A stretch of 64,000 bases of DNA from Ponticoccus alexandrii (GTDB taxonomy: Bacteria; Pseudomonadota; Alphaproteobacteria; Rhodobacterales; Rhodobacteraceae): assembly GCF_016806125.1 (NCBI RefSeq), contig NZ_CP047166.1, positions 3,534,001 through 3,598,000 of the forward strand, read 5' to 3'. Positions 8,644 to 16,943 of the stretch are shown here, piece after piece (the stretch's first letter is position 1; each line of letters begins with the position of its first letter). The notes under the pieces are model-generated. The model saw only the letters and a program-made list of their open reading frames with translations. It searched no databases and had not been told where the DNA came from. A program made the position numbers and the translations under genes.

Positions 8644-8967
8644 TTAGTGGGCGGCTTCTGCTTCGTGAGCGGCTTCTTCGATCTTCTGGGCTTCGGCAGC
8701 AGCCTCGGCGCGCAGCTTCTCGTGTTCTGCCTTCATCTCTTCGGTCATGACTTCCCAGCGCTTGGTCTTCGACTTCGGCGCGCATTCACGGATGAGAACG
8801 CTGTCGCCGACGTTGAAGATCTCGCCTTCGTCATGGGCGCGGTACTTCTTGGACTTCTTGATCGTCTTCTGAAGAACCGGGTGCTTGAAGCGGCGGACGA
8901 CCTGAACCGTGACGGTCTGGGTGTTCGCGGTGGAGGTCACGGTGCCTGCAAGGATACGCTTGGGCAT
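8644..8967 (-). CDS. rpsQ: 30S ribosomal protein S17 (uS17) with C-terminal extension
   Basis: uS17, a primary 16S rRNA-binding protein. The N-terminal 75 residues ([20 protein letters not shown]... [20 protein letters not shown]) are the normal OB-fold. Residues 76-107 form an extra Ala/Glu-rich helical tail ([20 protein letters not shown]), which takes the protein to 107 residues against about 84 in E. coli. L3 in this window carries a similar tail. It starts 3 bases after rpmC. Confidence 0.95.
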   Translation of the reverse strand: MPKRILAGTVTSTANTQTVTVQVVRRFKHPVLQKTIKKSKKYRAHDEGEIFNVGDSVLIRECAPKSKTKRWEVMTEEMKAEHEKLRAEAAAEAQKIEEAAHEAEAAH

Positions 8968-8970
8968 TGG

Positions 8971-9180
8971 TTATGCCTCCGTCTTGGCCGCGTCGGCGGC
9001 TTTCTGGTTCAGGACGGTCTTCACGCGCGCGACGTCGCGACGGACCTGGCGCATGCGCGCGGTGTTTTCCAGCTGGCTCGTGGCCGCCTGGAAGCGGAGG
9101 TTGAAAGCCTCCTTCTTGAGCTCGACAAGCTGGTCCCGGAGCTGGTCCGGGGTCTTGTCACGGAGTTCCTGGGCGTTCAT
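8971..9180 (-). CDS. rpmC: 50S ribosomal protein L29 (uL29)
   Basis: uL29, 69 residues, at the peptide exit tunnel near the trigger factor and SRP docking site. [18 protein letters not shown] and [18 protein letters not shown] fit the family. It is the first gene of this block and is preceded by its own promoter, whereas rplP normally sits immediately upstream in the same operon. Confidence 0.96.
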   Translation of the reverse strand: MNAQELRDKTPDQLRDQLVELKKEAFNLRFQAATSQLENTARMRQVRRDVARVKTVLNQKAADAAKTEA

Positions 9181-9275
9181 GCGCCTCTCCTTTGTTGCAA
9201 CATCACCGGAAGGCCCCCGTCTGCCTATGCGCGCAGGGTCACCCTGATTCCGGTGGAGTCCGTGGATGAGCGGCC

Positions 9276-9304
9276 CCTATAGGCGCTTATCGCCAACAGG
9301 GCAA
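9276..9304 (-). promoter_or_regulatory. Predicted sigma70 promoter of the rpmC-rpmD block
   Basis: On the minus strand TTGCCC (9299-9304), 17 bases, then TATAGG (9276-9281), about 95 bases before rpmC. This makes the spc-like block independent of rplP. Confidence 0.65.
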
Positions 9305-9330
9305 GGGAAACTTGGCGTACCGCCGGGCGC

Positions 9331-10029
9331 CTAGGCGTCGAAGCGCGAGCGCCGCAACCGGGCAAGGTGGCCGTCGCGGATGGCAAGCGGATGCACGACA
9401 CCCAATTGCGCCGGAATCTCAGGCAGTTCGAGGATCCGCGCGATGGCAAAGCGATGGTTGCCGCCGCCGCTGCGCAGGCAGGTGCCGTCGCGGGCCAGAT
9501 GCACGAAGGTCGCGCCGTGTTCGCGCCGATAGAAGGCATCAGGCAGCTCGTGCATCCGCAAGAGACGCCCGCGCTGCCGGGTTTCGGCAAAGATACGGTC
9601 GAGTCGGCTGTAGCGCTCCTTGACGTCCTCGACGGTGCGGCAGCCGTCCGGCGCCTCGCCGCGCTCCAGCTTCACCATGATGTCGCGGAAGACCGGAGTT
9701 TCCTCCCAGTCGGCGCCCTCGACCCAATGCATGTGGCAACTGGTGAACTTGAAGCCTTCCTGGACCGGGCTTCGCTCGAGGTCCCAGTCACCGTCCAGTA
9801 CCAGACCGCTGGAATGCCGCCGCAGCTTCGGACCACCGGGCCAGAAGAACCCCTCGGTACCCCGCACCGGGTCGGGAAAGACCGCCATGTCCGACAACGG
9901 TCCCTCGACGCCGAACCGCAGGCGGTTCAGCAAGTCGCGCAGAAACTTGCGCGGCCTCTGCGCCTCGATGGCGCGAACCAGATCCTGAAAAATGCCTCCC
10001 GGCAAGGCGCCATGGGTTATCGCGGCCAC
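9331..10029 (-). CDS. Uncharacterised protein with ParB-like C-terminal motif
   Basis: About 232 residues of unknown function. The middle contains LDGDWDLERSP and GADWEETPVFRDIMVK. The C-terminal part contains GGGNHRFAIARILELPEIPAQ, which resembles the nucleotide-binding edge of ParB/sulfiredoxin-like domains found in a widespread uncharacterised family, often near glycan genes. The start is uncertain. A GTG at 10029 with AAGGG 9 bases upstream gives MAAITHGALPGG; a longer form would begin with a GTG at 10113. It lies 112 bases after the oxygenase-like gene on the same strand, so the two may form one unit inside the ribosomal region. Confidence 0.6.
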   Translation of the reverse strand: MAAITHGALPGGIFQDLVRAIEAQRPRKFLRDLLNRLRFGVEGPLSDMAVFPDPVRGTEGFFWPGGPKLRRHSSGLVLDGDWDLERSPVQEGFKFTSCHMHWVEGADWEETPVFRDIMVKLERGEAPDGCRTVEDVKERYSRLDRIFAETRQRGRLLRMHELPDAFYRREHGATFVHLARDGTCLRSGGGNHRFAIARILELPEIPAQLGVVHPLAIRDGHLARLRRSRFDA

Positions 10030-10140
10030 TGTCACACACCCTTCGCTGAAGCGACATGAAACAGTTACATCAGAGTCCGCGCCGGGCAAATCAAGTGAAG
10101 AAGTGCCAACCACCCGGAAAATTGCCCTGACGGGCGCGGC

Positions 10141-10761
10141 CTACTCCCACTTGTAGTTGAAGCTGACCGAGATACGCTCTTCCTCGGACATGTTCATCGG
10201 CACCTCGTGGCGCAGCCACGACTCCCACAGCAGCACGTCGCCAACCGCAGGCTTTTCGTAGATGAAGCTCCGCAGTTCCTCGCGCGCGCCCTTGCGCCGC
10301 GCAGGCGCGCCCATCATGAAGCCCAGCCGCGGATCCTCCAGCTTCAACGCCGAGGCGCCCTCGGGCATGGCAACATAGGTCGTCCCCGAGATCACCGAAT
10401 GCGGATGCAGATGCAGCCCGTGGCTGCCGCCCTCGGGCAGGATGTTGATCCAGAGGTCTTCCAGTTGCAGGGCCTTGTCGCCCAGGTCGAACTCCAGATC
10501 CTCGGCAAAGGCGGCGACATGGGCATCCAGAGCCGTCTTGAGGTCGGCGAAGATCGGAAAGCGCCACGGCAGGTCCGCCAGCGAGGCATAGGATGTGTAG
10601 CCCGGAAAGCCCTCGGTCTCACACCACTCCTGTCCGGCCTCGTCGTCCTCAGCGATGGACAGGCAGGCGGCCTCCAGCTCGGCGGCGTCGACGGCGGGTG
10701 CGTGCTCGGACAGAGCGGCGCGGTAGAGACGGGTGGCAAAGAGCGAGCGGATCGCGGGCAT
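10141..10761 (-). CDS. TIGR02466-type putative 2OG-Fe(II) oxygenase
   Basis: A 206-residue protein of the TIGR02466 family, a group of putative 2-oxoglutarate/Fe(II) dioxygenases with a double-stranded beta-helix. Visible candidates for iron ligands are the His cluster in GSHGLHLHPHSVISGTTYV (about residues 112-130) and the later His in WESWLRHEVPMNMSEEERIS. The Arg/Ser pair near the C-terminus fits 2-oxoglutarate binding. GGAG lies 7 bases before the ATG. It sits between the rplP block and rpmC on the same strand. Substrate unknown. Known 2OG oxygenases of other families hydroxylate ribosomal proteins, including L16 in E. coli, so the position is suggestive but not proof. Confidence 0.75.
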   Translation of the reverse strand: MPAIRSLFATRLYRAALSEHAPAVDAAELEAACLSIAEDDEAGQEWCETEGFPGYTSYASLADLPWRFPIFADLKTALDAHVAAFAEDLEFDLGDKALQLEDLWINILPEGGSHGLHLHPHSVISGTTYVAMPEGASALKLEDPRLGFMMGAPARRKGAREELRSFIYEKPAVGDVLLWESWLRHEVPMNMSEEERISVSFNYKWE

Positions 10762-10853
10762 GACGGAACTCCGTGGATCAATCTGGTCCGAGGCAATGGA
10801 ATCCTAACCTCTCGCCGTCAAGGTCGCGGTACAGAATGAGAGGCCAGAGCAGA

Positions 10854-11630
10854 ATGTTCTCCAGACCGATCCCCGGCCCCGCCGCCGGACCCTCCGCCAT
10901 GGCCATGGCGGTCCCGGCCCTCCTGGGCGCGCTGCTCGCGGTCCCGCCCGCCTCAGCGCAATCGCTTTTTCCCGGTCAGGCCGACAGCCGGCGCGCGGCA
11001 CTCCTGCCCGCGCCCGCCGGGGACAGCAGCCAGCCGCGCACCGGCAGCCTCTTTACCGGCACCGCGGGGCACAGCCTCTTTGCCCCCCTGCCCGCCCGCG
11101 CCGCGCACGCCGCGGCCCCCCGCGCCAGTCATCCGGCGTTTCTGCCGGGCACAGGCGCGGTGGACCGCCTGCGCCACCTGATCGCCGAGGCAGAGGCCGG
11201 GCCCGAGGGCTACGACGCCGTGAACCACGGCGCCCGGATCAAGCCGCCGCGCGCGCCCTCGTCCATGACCATCGGCGAAATCTACGACTGGATCGCCGCC
11301 ACCCCGGGCCAGCCCCATGCCATCGGGCGTTATCAGTTCATCCCCGCGACGCTGCGCCGCCTGATCCGAGCACAGGGCGTCGACCGGGGCGCGGTCTTCT
11401 CCCCCGCCCTGCAGGACCGCCTCGCCGATCAGCTCCTCGCCGAGGCCGGCCTCGGGACATTCCAGCGCGGAGAGATGACGCGCCGCACCTTCATGTACCG
11501 CCTCGCCCGGATCTGGGCCGGCCTGCCCCTGCCCTCGGGAAAATCCTATTACCAAGGCGTCGCAGGCAACCAGGCGACCATGAGCTGGGCGCGGTTCGAA
11601 GCAGGCATGATGCAGATATTCCCGGGCTGA
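10854..11630 (+). CDS. Secreted lysozyme-like protein
   Basis: About 258 residues. An N-terminal hydrophobic segment ending LLAVPPASAQS looks like a Sec signal. A low-complexity Ala/Pro linker (about residues 40-100) leads to a lysozyme-fold domain containing LIAEAEAGPEGYDAVNHG, with a plausible catalytic Glu, and HAIGRYQFIPATLRRLI, the helix typical of phage-like muramidases. The predicted role is cleavage or remodelling of peptidoglycan in the periplasm. The start at 10854 has GAGG upstream; 10836 is also possible. It is on the opposite strand to the flanking ribosomal genes and shares a possible bidirectional terminator with rplP. Confidence 0.7.
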   Translation: MFSRPIPGPAAGPSAMAMAVPALLGALLAVPPASAQSLFPGQADSRRAALLPAPAGDSSQPRTGSLFTGTAGHSLFAPLPARAAHAAAPRASHPAFLPGTGAVDRLRHLIAEAEAGPEGYDAVNHGARIKPPRAPSSMTIGEIYDWIAATPGQPHAIGRYQFIPATLRRLIRAQGVDRGAVFSPALQDRLADQLLAEAGLGTFQRGEMTRRTFMYRLARIWAGLPLPSGKSYYQGVAGNQATMSWARFEAGMMQIFPG

Positions 11631-11667
11631 CCCATTCCCGACGAACTCTCCCGGCAAACCGCCCCAT

Positions 11668-11758
11668 GCTTCTTCCTGGTCCAAATACCTGAAACCCGGG
11701 CACCACGAGCATCCCGGTATGTCGGGTCCCCTGGCCTTCTTCTCTGTCCAAATACTCC
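11668..11758 (+). repeat. Two truncated copies of the intergenic repeat core
   Basis: CTTCTTCCTGGTCCAAATACC (minus its last base) at 11668-11691 and CTTCTTCTCTGTCCAAATAC at 11735-11758 match the 5' core of the GC-hairpin repeat but lack the GC hairpin. They lie just after the lysozyme-like gene. Confidence 0.55.
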
Positions 11759-11811
11759 AAGCCGACGCCCGCCCGAAACGCCCGGTCCCGGTTCACGGCA
11801 CCGGACAAAGC

Positions 11812-11844
11812 AAAACCCCCGGGCCATCTCTGCCCCGGGGGTTT
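11812..11844 (-). terminator. Terminator of the rplB-rplP operon
   Basis: AAACCCCCGGG (11813-11823) pairs with CCCGGGGGTTT (11834-11844). T-tracts occur on both strands, so it can end rplP transcripts and also those of the lysozyme-like gene. Confidence 0.85.
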
Positions 11845-11881
11845 CCTGTTCCATCGGGCGGGTGTTCAACCCACCGTCCGC

Positions 11882-12295
11882 TTACCAGTCCTCGCGGAGG
11901 ACGACGCGGGTCTTGATCGGCAGCTTCATGGCGGCCAGACGCAGCGCCTCGCGGGCCACCTCTTCGCCGACGCCGTCGATCTCGAACATCACGCGACCCG
12001 GCTTGACCTTGCAGGCCCAGCGGTCGACCGAACCCTTACCCTTACCCATACGAACTTCGATGGGCTTCGCGGTGACGGGGGTGTCCGGGAAGATGCGGAT
12101 CCAGACGCGACCCTGACGCTTCATGTGACGCGTCATGGCACGACGGGCTGCCTCGATCTGGCGGGCGGTGACCCGCTCGGGCTCGAGCGCCTTCAGACCG
12201 TAGGTGCCGAAGTTCAGGTCGGAGCCGCCTTTGGCCTCGCCCTTGATCCGGCCCTTGAACATCTTGCGGAATTTTGTGCGCTTAGGTTGAAGCAC
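11882..12295 (-). CDS. rplP: 50S ribosomal protein L16 (uL16)
   Basis: uL16, 137 residues, at the A-site and needed for tRNA positioning. [19 protein letters not shown] at the start and [19 protein letters not shown] in the middle are diagnostic. It is the last gene of this block and is closed by a terminator, whereas it normally runs into rpmC. The segment around the arginine that is hydroxylated in E. coli (GWVLYEM region there) should be compared with GRVMFEIDG here. Confidence 0.97.
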   Translation of the reverse strand: MLQPKRTKFRKMFKGRIKGEAKGGSDLNFGTYGLKALEPERVTARQIEAARRAMTRHMKRQGRVWIRIFPDTPVTAKPIEVRMGKGKGSVDRWACKVKPGRVMFEIDGVGEEVAREALRLAAMKLPIKTRVVLREDW

Positions 12296-12300
12296 GACGC

Positions 12301-13023
12301 TTACCTCCGATCATCGCGACGGCCACCACCGGCGCCACGCGGGGCCGGGCCGTCCTGGATTTCCTGCGACTTGCGGTCACGCGCCTGCGGGTCGTGGTCC
12401 ATGATCTCACCTTTGAAGATCCAGACCTTGATCCCGATGATGCCGTAGGGCGTGGTCGCCTCGACATTCGCGTAATCGATGTCGGCACGCAGGGTATGCA
12501 GCGGCACGCGGCCTTCGCGGTACCATTCGGTCCGTGCGATCTCGGCACCGCCGAGACGGCCCGCGACGTTCACCCGGATACCCAGGGCGCCCATGCGCAT
12601 GGCGTTCTGCACGGCCCGCTTCATCGCGCGGCGGAAGGACACGCGGCGCTCCAGCTGCTGGGCGATGCTCTCGCCGACCAGCTGCGCGTCGAGTTCCGGC
12701 TTCCGCACTTCGACGATGTTCAGGTGCAGTTCGCTGTCGGTCATGCGAGCCAGCTTCTTGCGAAGCACCTCGATGTCCGCACCCTTCTTGCCGATGATCA
12801 CGCCCGGACGCGCGGTGTGAATGGTCACACGGCACTTCTTGTGGGGGCGCTCGATGATCACGCGGGCGATGCCGGCCTGCTTGCACTCTTCATGGATGAA
12901 GTCTCGGATCTTGAGATCCTCGAGCAGCAGGTTGCCGTAGTCCTTGGTGTCTGCGTACCAGCGCGAGTCCCAGGTGCGGTTCACCTGAAGACGCATGCCG
13001 ATCGGATTGGTCTTGTTACCCAT
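12301..13023 (-). CDS. rpsC: 30S ribosomal protein S3 (uS3)
   Basis: uS3, 240 residues, at the mRNA entry channel. The KH domain contains [18 protein letters not shown], and the C-terminal domain contains [18 protein letters not shown] and the signature [21 protein letters not shown] basic Gly/Arg-rich tail ends GGGRRDDRR. One-base overlap with the rplV stop suggests translational coupling. Confidence 0.97.
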   Translation of the reverse strand: MGNKTNPIGMRLQVNRTWDSRWYADTKDYGNLLLEDLKIRDFIHEECKQAGIARVIIERPHKKCRVTIHTARPGVIIGKKGADIEVLRKKLARMTDSELHLNIVEVRKPELDAQLVGESIAQQLERRVSFRRAMKRAVQNAMRMGALGIRVNVAGRLGGAEIARTEWYREGRVPLHTLRADIDYANVEATTPYGIIGIKVWIFKGEIMDHDPQARDRKSQEIQDGPAPRGAGGGRRDDRR

Positions 13024-13403
13024 CAGGCCTGCTCCTCGACTTGACGCACTTTGATCGTGATTTCCGAGAACGGCTTGTTGATGCGGCCAAAGCGGCCACG
13101 AGCCCGGGGACGCCCGCGCTTCATCACAAGGTTCTTGCCCACGTAGGCCTCGGCGACGACCAGTTCATCGACGTCCAGACCGTGGTTGTTCTCGGCGTTC
13201 GCGATAGCGGACTGCAGGCACTTCTTGACGTCGACGGCGATCCGCTTCTTCGAGAAGGTCAGGTCCGTGAGGGCCTTTTCCACCTTCTTGCCACGGATCA
13301 GCGCAGCGACGAGGTTCAGTTTCTGCGGGCTGGTGCGCAGCATGCGCAGCTTTGCCATCGCCTCGTTGTCCGCCACGCGGCGGGGATTCTTATCCTTGCC
13401 CAT
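13023..13403 (-). CDS. rplV: 50S ribosomal protein L22 (uL22)
   Basis: uL22, 126 residues, whose long hairpin lines the exit tunnel and is a site of macrolide-resistance mutations in other bacteria. The conserved C-terminal signature [20 protein letters not shown] is intact and the hairpin shows no visible deletion. It follows rpsS by 3 bases. Confidence 0.97.
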   Translation of the reverse strand: MGKDKNPRRVADNEAMAKLRMLRTSPQKLNLVAALIRGKKVEKALTDLTFSKKRIAVDVKKCLQSAIANAENNHGLDVDELVVAEAYVGKNLVMKRGRPRARGRFGRINKPFSEITIKVRQVEEQA

Positions 13404-13406
13404 GGC

Positions 13407-13685
13407 TTACTTCCTCTTGGCTTTCTTGTCGGCTGCGTGACCGTAATAGGTGCGCGTCGGCGAATATTCACCGAACTTCTGGCCGATCATGTCCTCGGTC
13501 ACGTTGACCGGGACGTGCTTCTGGCCGTTGTAGACGCCGAACGTCAGGCCCACAAACTGGGGCAGGATCGTCGAGCGGCGCGACCAGATCTTGATGACTT
13601 CGTTCTTGCCCGACTCGCGCGACTTCTCGGCCTTCTTCAGGACGTAAGCGTCGACGAACGGACCTTTCCAAACAGAGCGTGACAT
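13407..13685 (-). CDS. rpsS: 30S ribosomal protein S19 (uS19)
   Basis: uS19, 92 residues, on the 30S head near the A-site finger. [20 protein letters not shown] at the start and [20 protein letters not shown] at the end are near-universal. It is 3 bases from both rplB and rplV. Confidence 0.97.
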   Translation of the reverse strand: MSRSVWKGPFVDAYVLKKAEKSRESGKNEVIKIWSRRSTILPQFVGLTFGVYNGQKHVPVNVTEDMIGQKFGEYSPTRTYYGHAADKKAKRK

Positions 13686-13688
13686 AGA

Positions 13689-14531
13689 TCAGCGACCCTT
13701 CTTCTTGGCATGGCGCGAACGGACGATAAGCCGCGAGGACGCCTTGTTGGGGTTGCGGGTGCGCTTGCCCTTGGTCGGCTTGCCCCAGGGTGTCACCGGG
13801 TGACGACCACCGGAGGTCCGGCCTTCACCACCACCGTGCGGGTGGTCGATCGGGTTCATGACGACGCCGCGGACGGAGGGACGCTTGCCCATGTGGCGGA
13901 CGCGACCGGCCTTGCCGAGGTTCTGGTTCGAGTTGTCGGGGTTCGAGACCGCGCCAACCGTGGCCAGGCATTCCTGACGGACCATGCGCAGCTCGCCCGA
14001 AGACAGGCGAATCTGGGCGTAGCCACCGTCACGGCCGACGAACTGGGCATAGGTGCCCGCGGCGCGTGCGATCTGGCCACCCTTGCCGGGCTTCAGCTCG
14101 ATGTTGTGGACGATCGTACCGATGGGCATGCGCGAGAACGGCTTGGTGTTGCCCGGCTTGATGTCCGCGCTCTCGGACGAGACGACCTTGTCGCCGACGC
14201 CAAGACGCTGGGGTGCGAGGATATAGGCCTGCTCGCCGTCGTCATACTGGATGAGGGCGATGAAGGCGGTGCGGTTGGGGTCGTATTCGATCCGAACGAC
14301 GATGCCGTTCACGTCGAACTTGTTCCGCTTGAAATCGACGATGCGATACAGACGCTTTGCGCCACCACCGCGGCGGCGTGCCGTGATACGTCCGGTGTTG
14401 TTCCGGCCACCCTTCTTCGTCAGACCCTCGGTGAGGGCCTTGACGGGGCGTCCTTTGTACAGCTCCGAACGGTCGATCAGCACCAGCCCGCGCTGGCCCG
14501 GCGTCGTCGGCTTGTACGACTTGAGTGCCAT
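13689..14531 (-). CDS. rplB: 50S ribosomal protein L2 (uL2)
   Basis: uL2, 280 residues, essential for subunit joining and peptidyl-transferase function. The hallmark [20 protein letters not shown] is intact, including the His important for activity in E. coli. The start [15 protein letters not shown] at 14531 has GGAAG 9 bases upstream; a longer in-frame reading from 14660 crosses tandem repeats and is not protein-like. It is the first gene of this block, so rplW, normally its upstream neighbour, is separated from it by about 12 kb and lies on the other strand. Confidence 0.97.
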   Translation of the reverse strand: MALKSYKPTTPGQRGLVLIDRSELYKGRPVKALTEGLTKKGGRNNTGRITARRRGGGAKRLYRIVDFKRNKFDVNGIVVRIEYDPNRTAFIALIQYDDGEQAYILAPQRLGVGDKVVSSESADIKPGNTKPFSRMPIGTIVHNIELKPGKGGQIARAAGTYAQFVGRDGGYAQIRLSSGELRMVRQECLATVGAVSNPDNSNQNLGKAGRVRHMGKRPSVRGVVMNPIDHPHGGGEGRTSGGRHPVTPWGKPTKGKRTRNPNKASSRLIVRSRHAKKKGR

Positions 14532-14595
14532 GCTTTCTGTCTTCCGTAAGCTTCCGGCGGGTTGCCCCGCCTGTGTGTGGGGCCATGCGGCCCGG

Positions 14596-14601
14596 GGTAT
14601 A
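14596..14601 (-). promoter_or_regulatory. Possible -10 element of the rplB operon
   Basis: TATACC on the minus strand, 65 bases before rplB, at the position expected from the other ribosomal promoters here. No convincing -35 lies 17 bases upstream; the region is occupied by the tandem 21-base repeats at 14618-14659. Confidence 0.4.
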
Positions 14602-14617
14602 GGCCCCCGAAGGTGCC

Positions 14618-14659
14618 CGGTTAGATCGCCCGCAGACACGGTTAGATCGCCCGCAGACA
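14618..14659. repeat. Two tandem 21-base repeats upstream of rplB
   Basis: The unit CGGTTAGATCGCCCGCAGAC plus A occurs twice in exact tandem (14618-14638 and 14639-14659). It covers the place where the -35 region of the rplB promoter should be, so it may duplicate a promoter or activator site. Confidence 0.8.
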
Positions 14660-14660
14660 A

Positions 14661-14688
14661 AAGCGAAGCCCCGGACGAATCCGGGGCT
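14661..14688 (-). terminator. Terminator of the lipoprotein gene
   Basis: AGCCCCGGA (14667-14675) pairs with TCCGGGGCT (14680-14688) around CGAA, and on the minus strand is followed by TCGCTTTT. It lies about 80 bases after the lipoprotein stop and just before the rplB promoter region. Confidence 0.7.
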
Positions 14689-14767
14689 GCTGCGGATGGG
14701 GTCTGTTACGGGAGGATAGGGTTGCGGTCAAGGGGACAAGAGCCCGCCTTGGCCAACGCCCCCCCCG

Positions 14768-15169
14768 TCACGCACCGCAACGCAGACGCGCAAAGAACAG
14801 CCGGTCATCCGAAAGGCTGGCAAGGCTGCCAAACGCACGAAAACGCGCATCCAAGTCCGCATCATAACCCAGCCATGTGCAGCTCCCATCCTGCTTCACG
14901 GCACGCTCGGAGAGCGCAATGAGCTTTGCGCGGGACAATGCCGCCGCCTTCGCGCCCGGCACCTCGGACCCGACTGCGAACATGTAGATGCTCTCAGCCC
15001 GTTCTGTGGGGAAAGCCTTGGCGTGCATGCTGCTGACTTTCCGGAAATCCTTCCAATAAACCGGAAACCCATCCACGGTTACCAGCGTCGGCCCATACCC
15101 GAGGCGCGATTGATCAGAGCAACCGGACACAAGAAAGAGGACGGTGAAAAGCAGGGATACAAGCTTCAT
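14768..15169 (-). CDS. Hypothetical lipoprotein
   Basis: A 133-residue protein with a lipoprotein signal MKLVSLLFTVLFLVSGC, in which the Cys of LVSGC would be lipidated and anchored in the membrane. The mature part shows PTLVTVDGFPVYWKDFRKVS and a C-terminal Cys; no family is recognised. GGAG lies 9 bases before the ATG at 15169, and a longer in-frame reading would bury the signal. It lies alone between rplL and rplB with its own terminator. Confidence 0.7.
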   Translation of the reverse strand: MKLVSLLFTVLFLVSGCSDQSRLGYGPTLVTVDGFPVYWKDFRKVSSMHAKAFPTERAESIYMFAVGSEVPGAKAAALSRAKLIALSERAVKQDGSCTWLGYDADLDARFRAFGSLASLSDDRLFFARLRCGA

Positions 15170-15627
15170 TCTGCCACGCTCCAAGAGAGTTTCGGAGACG
15201 GTTATCTCAGCCGGTCGGACGGAGGAACCAGCATCGTGCAGCGGCTTTCGGCTGTTGCACGCAAGCAACAATTAGAGGCCCGCGCGTCTGTTGGCGGGGG
15301 GCTGTATCGAGGTTTGAAGCGAGCGATTGATCCTCCATCGCCATCCGGCAGAGACGTGAACCACGTCGCTCTCATTCGGCGAGACCCTGGGTATCCTTAA
15401 GATACGAAAGCGACTGGCTTGATCTCTGTGGGTGTTGGCCAACCTCACCGACACGCCAAACCGCTCGCCGCCCCTCCCTGACATGCGGCTTGGCCACCTC
15501 GCAGACCACCACGCTAGCGTGAGAGACCAAAGAAGGGGCTTGCGGCAAGACCAGCCTGCGGATCGCGCGCCCGAACTCGGTTCCGCTGAAATGCCCCCCC
15601 ACCCCCGAAACCCGGCTACCGCACAGC
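15170..15627. other. 458-base intergenic stretch without a recognised gene
   Basis: Short open frames occur on both strands (for example minus 15372-15677), but none has a ribosome site, a recognisable domain or a consistent composition. It may contain the lipoprotein promoter. No repeat copy or transposase remnant was recognised. Confidence 0.5.
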
Positions 15628-15663
15628 AAAAAAGAGGCGCCCCGGTTTCCCGGGACGCCTCTC
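15628..15663 (-). terminator. Terminator of rplJ-rplL
   Basis: On the minus strand GAGGCG (pairing 15634-15639 with 15656-15661, extended by CCCGG/CCGGG) is followed by six T residues. A strong terminator here, 40 bases after rplL, fits the absence of rpoB and rpoC downstream. Confidence 0.88.
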
Positions 15664-15703
15664 GAAAGTCTTTCCACCGGCCCGGATCGGGCCGAAAGCG
15701 GAA

Positions 15704-16084
15704 TTACTTGAGTTCGATTTCGGCGCCAGCCTCTTCGAGCTTCTTCTTGATTTCTTCGGCTTCGTCCTTGGAAACGCCTTCCTTGACAGCCTTGCCGCCG
15801 GCCTCGACCAGCTCTTTGGCTTCTTTCAGGCCCAGGCCGGTGATGCCGCGGACTTCCTTGATGACGTTGATCTTCTTGTCGCCAGCGGACTTCAGGATCA
15901 CGTCGAACTCGGTCTTCTCTTCCTCGGCTGCGGCTTCGCCGCCACCTGCGGGGCCAGCCATCATGACGGCGCCACCGGCTGCGGGCTCGATGCCGTACTC
16001 GTCCTTGAGGATGGTTTTCAGTTCCTGGGCTTCCAGGAGGGTCAGGCCAACGATTTGTTCGGCCAGTGCTTTGAGATCAGCCAT
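15704..16084 (-). CDS. rplL: 50S ribosomal protein L7/L12 (bL12)
   Basis: bL12, 126 residues, the flexible stalk protein that recruits EF-Tu and EF-G. The N-terminal dimerisation helix [19 protein letters not shown], an Ala/Gly-rich hinge and the C-terminal domain with [20 protein letters not shown] are all present. It is normally followed by rpoB; here a terminator and a lipoprotein gene follow instead. Confidence 0.97.
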   Translation of the reverse strand: MADLKALAEQIVGLTLLEAQELKTILKDEYGIEPAAGGAVMMAGPAGGGEAAAEEEKTEFDVILKSAGDKKINVIKEVRGITGLGLKEAKELVEAGGKAVKEGVSKDEAEEIKKKLEEAGAEIELK

Positions 16085-16156
16085 TTTGATGCTCTTTCCG
16101 GTTTGGTTATGGGTTCCAACGTCAGGGAAATTTCCCCACGCGGATCAAAAGGTTGC

Positions 16157-16675
16157 TTACGCCGCCTCTGCCTTTTCCTCGATCGTGGAAAGGATGGAAG
16201 CGATGTTCGAAGCAGGCGCGCCAATGGCACCGGCGATGTTGGAGGCGGGTGCGCCGATGCAGCCGACGATGGAAGCAATAAGCTCATCGCGCGACGGCAT
16301 TTTCGACACGGCCTCGACACCGGCACGGTCCAGAGTGGTGCCGCCCATTGCGCCACCAAGGATTTCCAACTTCTTGTTGTCCTTGGCGAAGTCTTCGATG
16401 ACCTTGGCCGCTGCGACCGGGTCTTCGGAGAAGGTCAGCACCGTCATGCCGTCCAGATACTGCGAGATCCCCTCGGCGGGGGTCCCTTGGACGGCAATCT
16501 TGGCGAGCTTGTTCTTGGCGACACGGACCACGGCTTCGCCCGAACGGGCACGGCCGCGAAGGTCCGTCATTTCTGCAACCGTGAGACCCTCGTAGCGGGC
16601 AACCACCACGACGCCAGAGCTTTCGAAGATCTGGCCGAGTTCCTCGACCACTTTCTCTTTCTGGGCTCTATCCAC
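16157..16675 (-). CDS. rplJ: 50S ribosomal protein L10 (uL10)
   Basis: uL10, 172 residues, the base of the L12 stalk. [20 protein letters not shown] and the C-terminal L12-binding helix [16 protein letters not shown] identify it. The start is GTG at 16675 ([14 protein letters not shown]) with GGAG 8 bases upstream. In many bacteria L10 represses its own mRNA by binding the leader. rplK and rplA, normally just upstream, are not in the window. Confidence 0.95.
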   Translation of the reverse strand: MDRAQKEKVVEELGQIFESSGVVVVARYEGLTVAEMTDLRGRARSGEAVVRVAKNKLAKIAVQGTPAEGISQYLDGMTVLTFSEDPVAAAKVIEDFAKDNKKLEILGGAMGGTTLDRAGVEAVSKMPSRDELIASIVGCIGAPASNIAGAIGAPASNIASILSTIEEKAEAA

Positions 16676-16909
16676 AGTTTCACTCCAAGTAGTGGAGGGC
16701 GGACCCTCCGGCTCGTTTTGGTCAGGGCGTATGCCCCGACCGCAATAAGTCCGAATGAAGGGTCGACGCATCCTGTGGCACCCATGCGCGTGGCCGGGGT
16801 GACTGAAGATGTCTCTTCCCGTCTCGGGCAGGACTTAGTGCCATGCGGCAGCCCACCGTCTCGGACGAAATGCAGGGGACGACGAATCGCCCGTGTCCTG
16901 CGAGGGGGT
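16676..16909 (-). ncRNA. Putative L10 leader (autoregulatory 5' UTR)
   Basis: About 230 bases separate the rplJ start from its predicted promoter, with a gene-free, structured-looking sequence (paired stretches such as GCATGGCAC and repeated CCCGAGACGG/CGAGACGG). This is the place and size expected for an L10-binding leader. I assign it from position and have not folded it against the family model. Confidence 0.4.
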
Positions 16910-16937
16910 TCTTTAACAGGATTGGCGCGTTTGCCAA
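16910..16937 (-). promoter_or_regulatory. Predicted sigma70 promoter of rplJ-rplL
   Basis: On the minus strand TTGGCA (16932-16937), 16 bases, then TAAAGA (16910-16915). It overlaps the end of the intergenic space after the DUF4105 gene. Confidence 0.6.
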
Positions 16938-16943
16938 GGGGTG

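Noticed and set aside
15372-15677. A 101-residue minus-strand frame before rplL's terminator
   Set aside because: It runs through the rplL terminator stem and T-tract, has no recognisable domain and no ribosome site.
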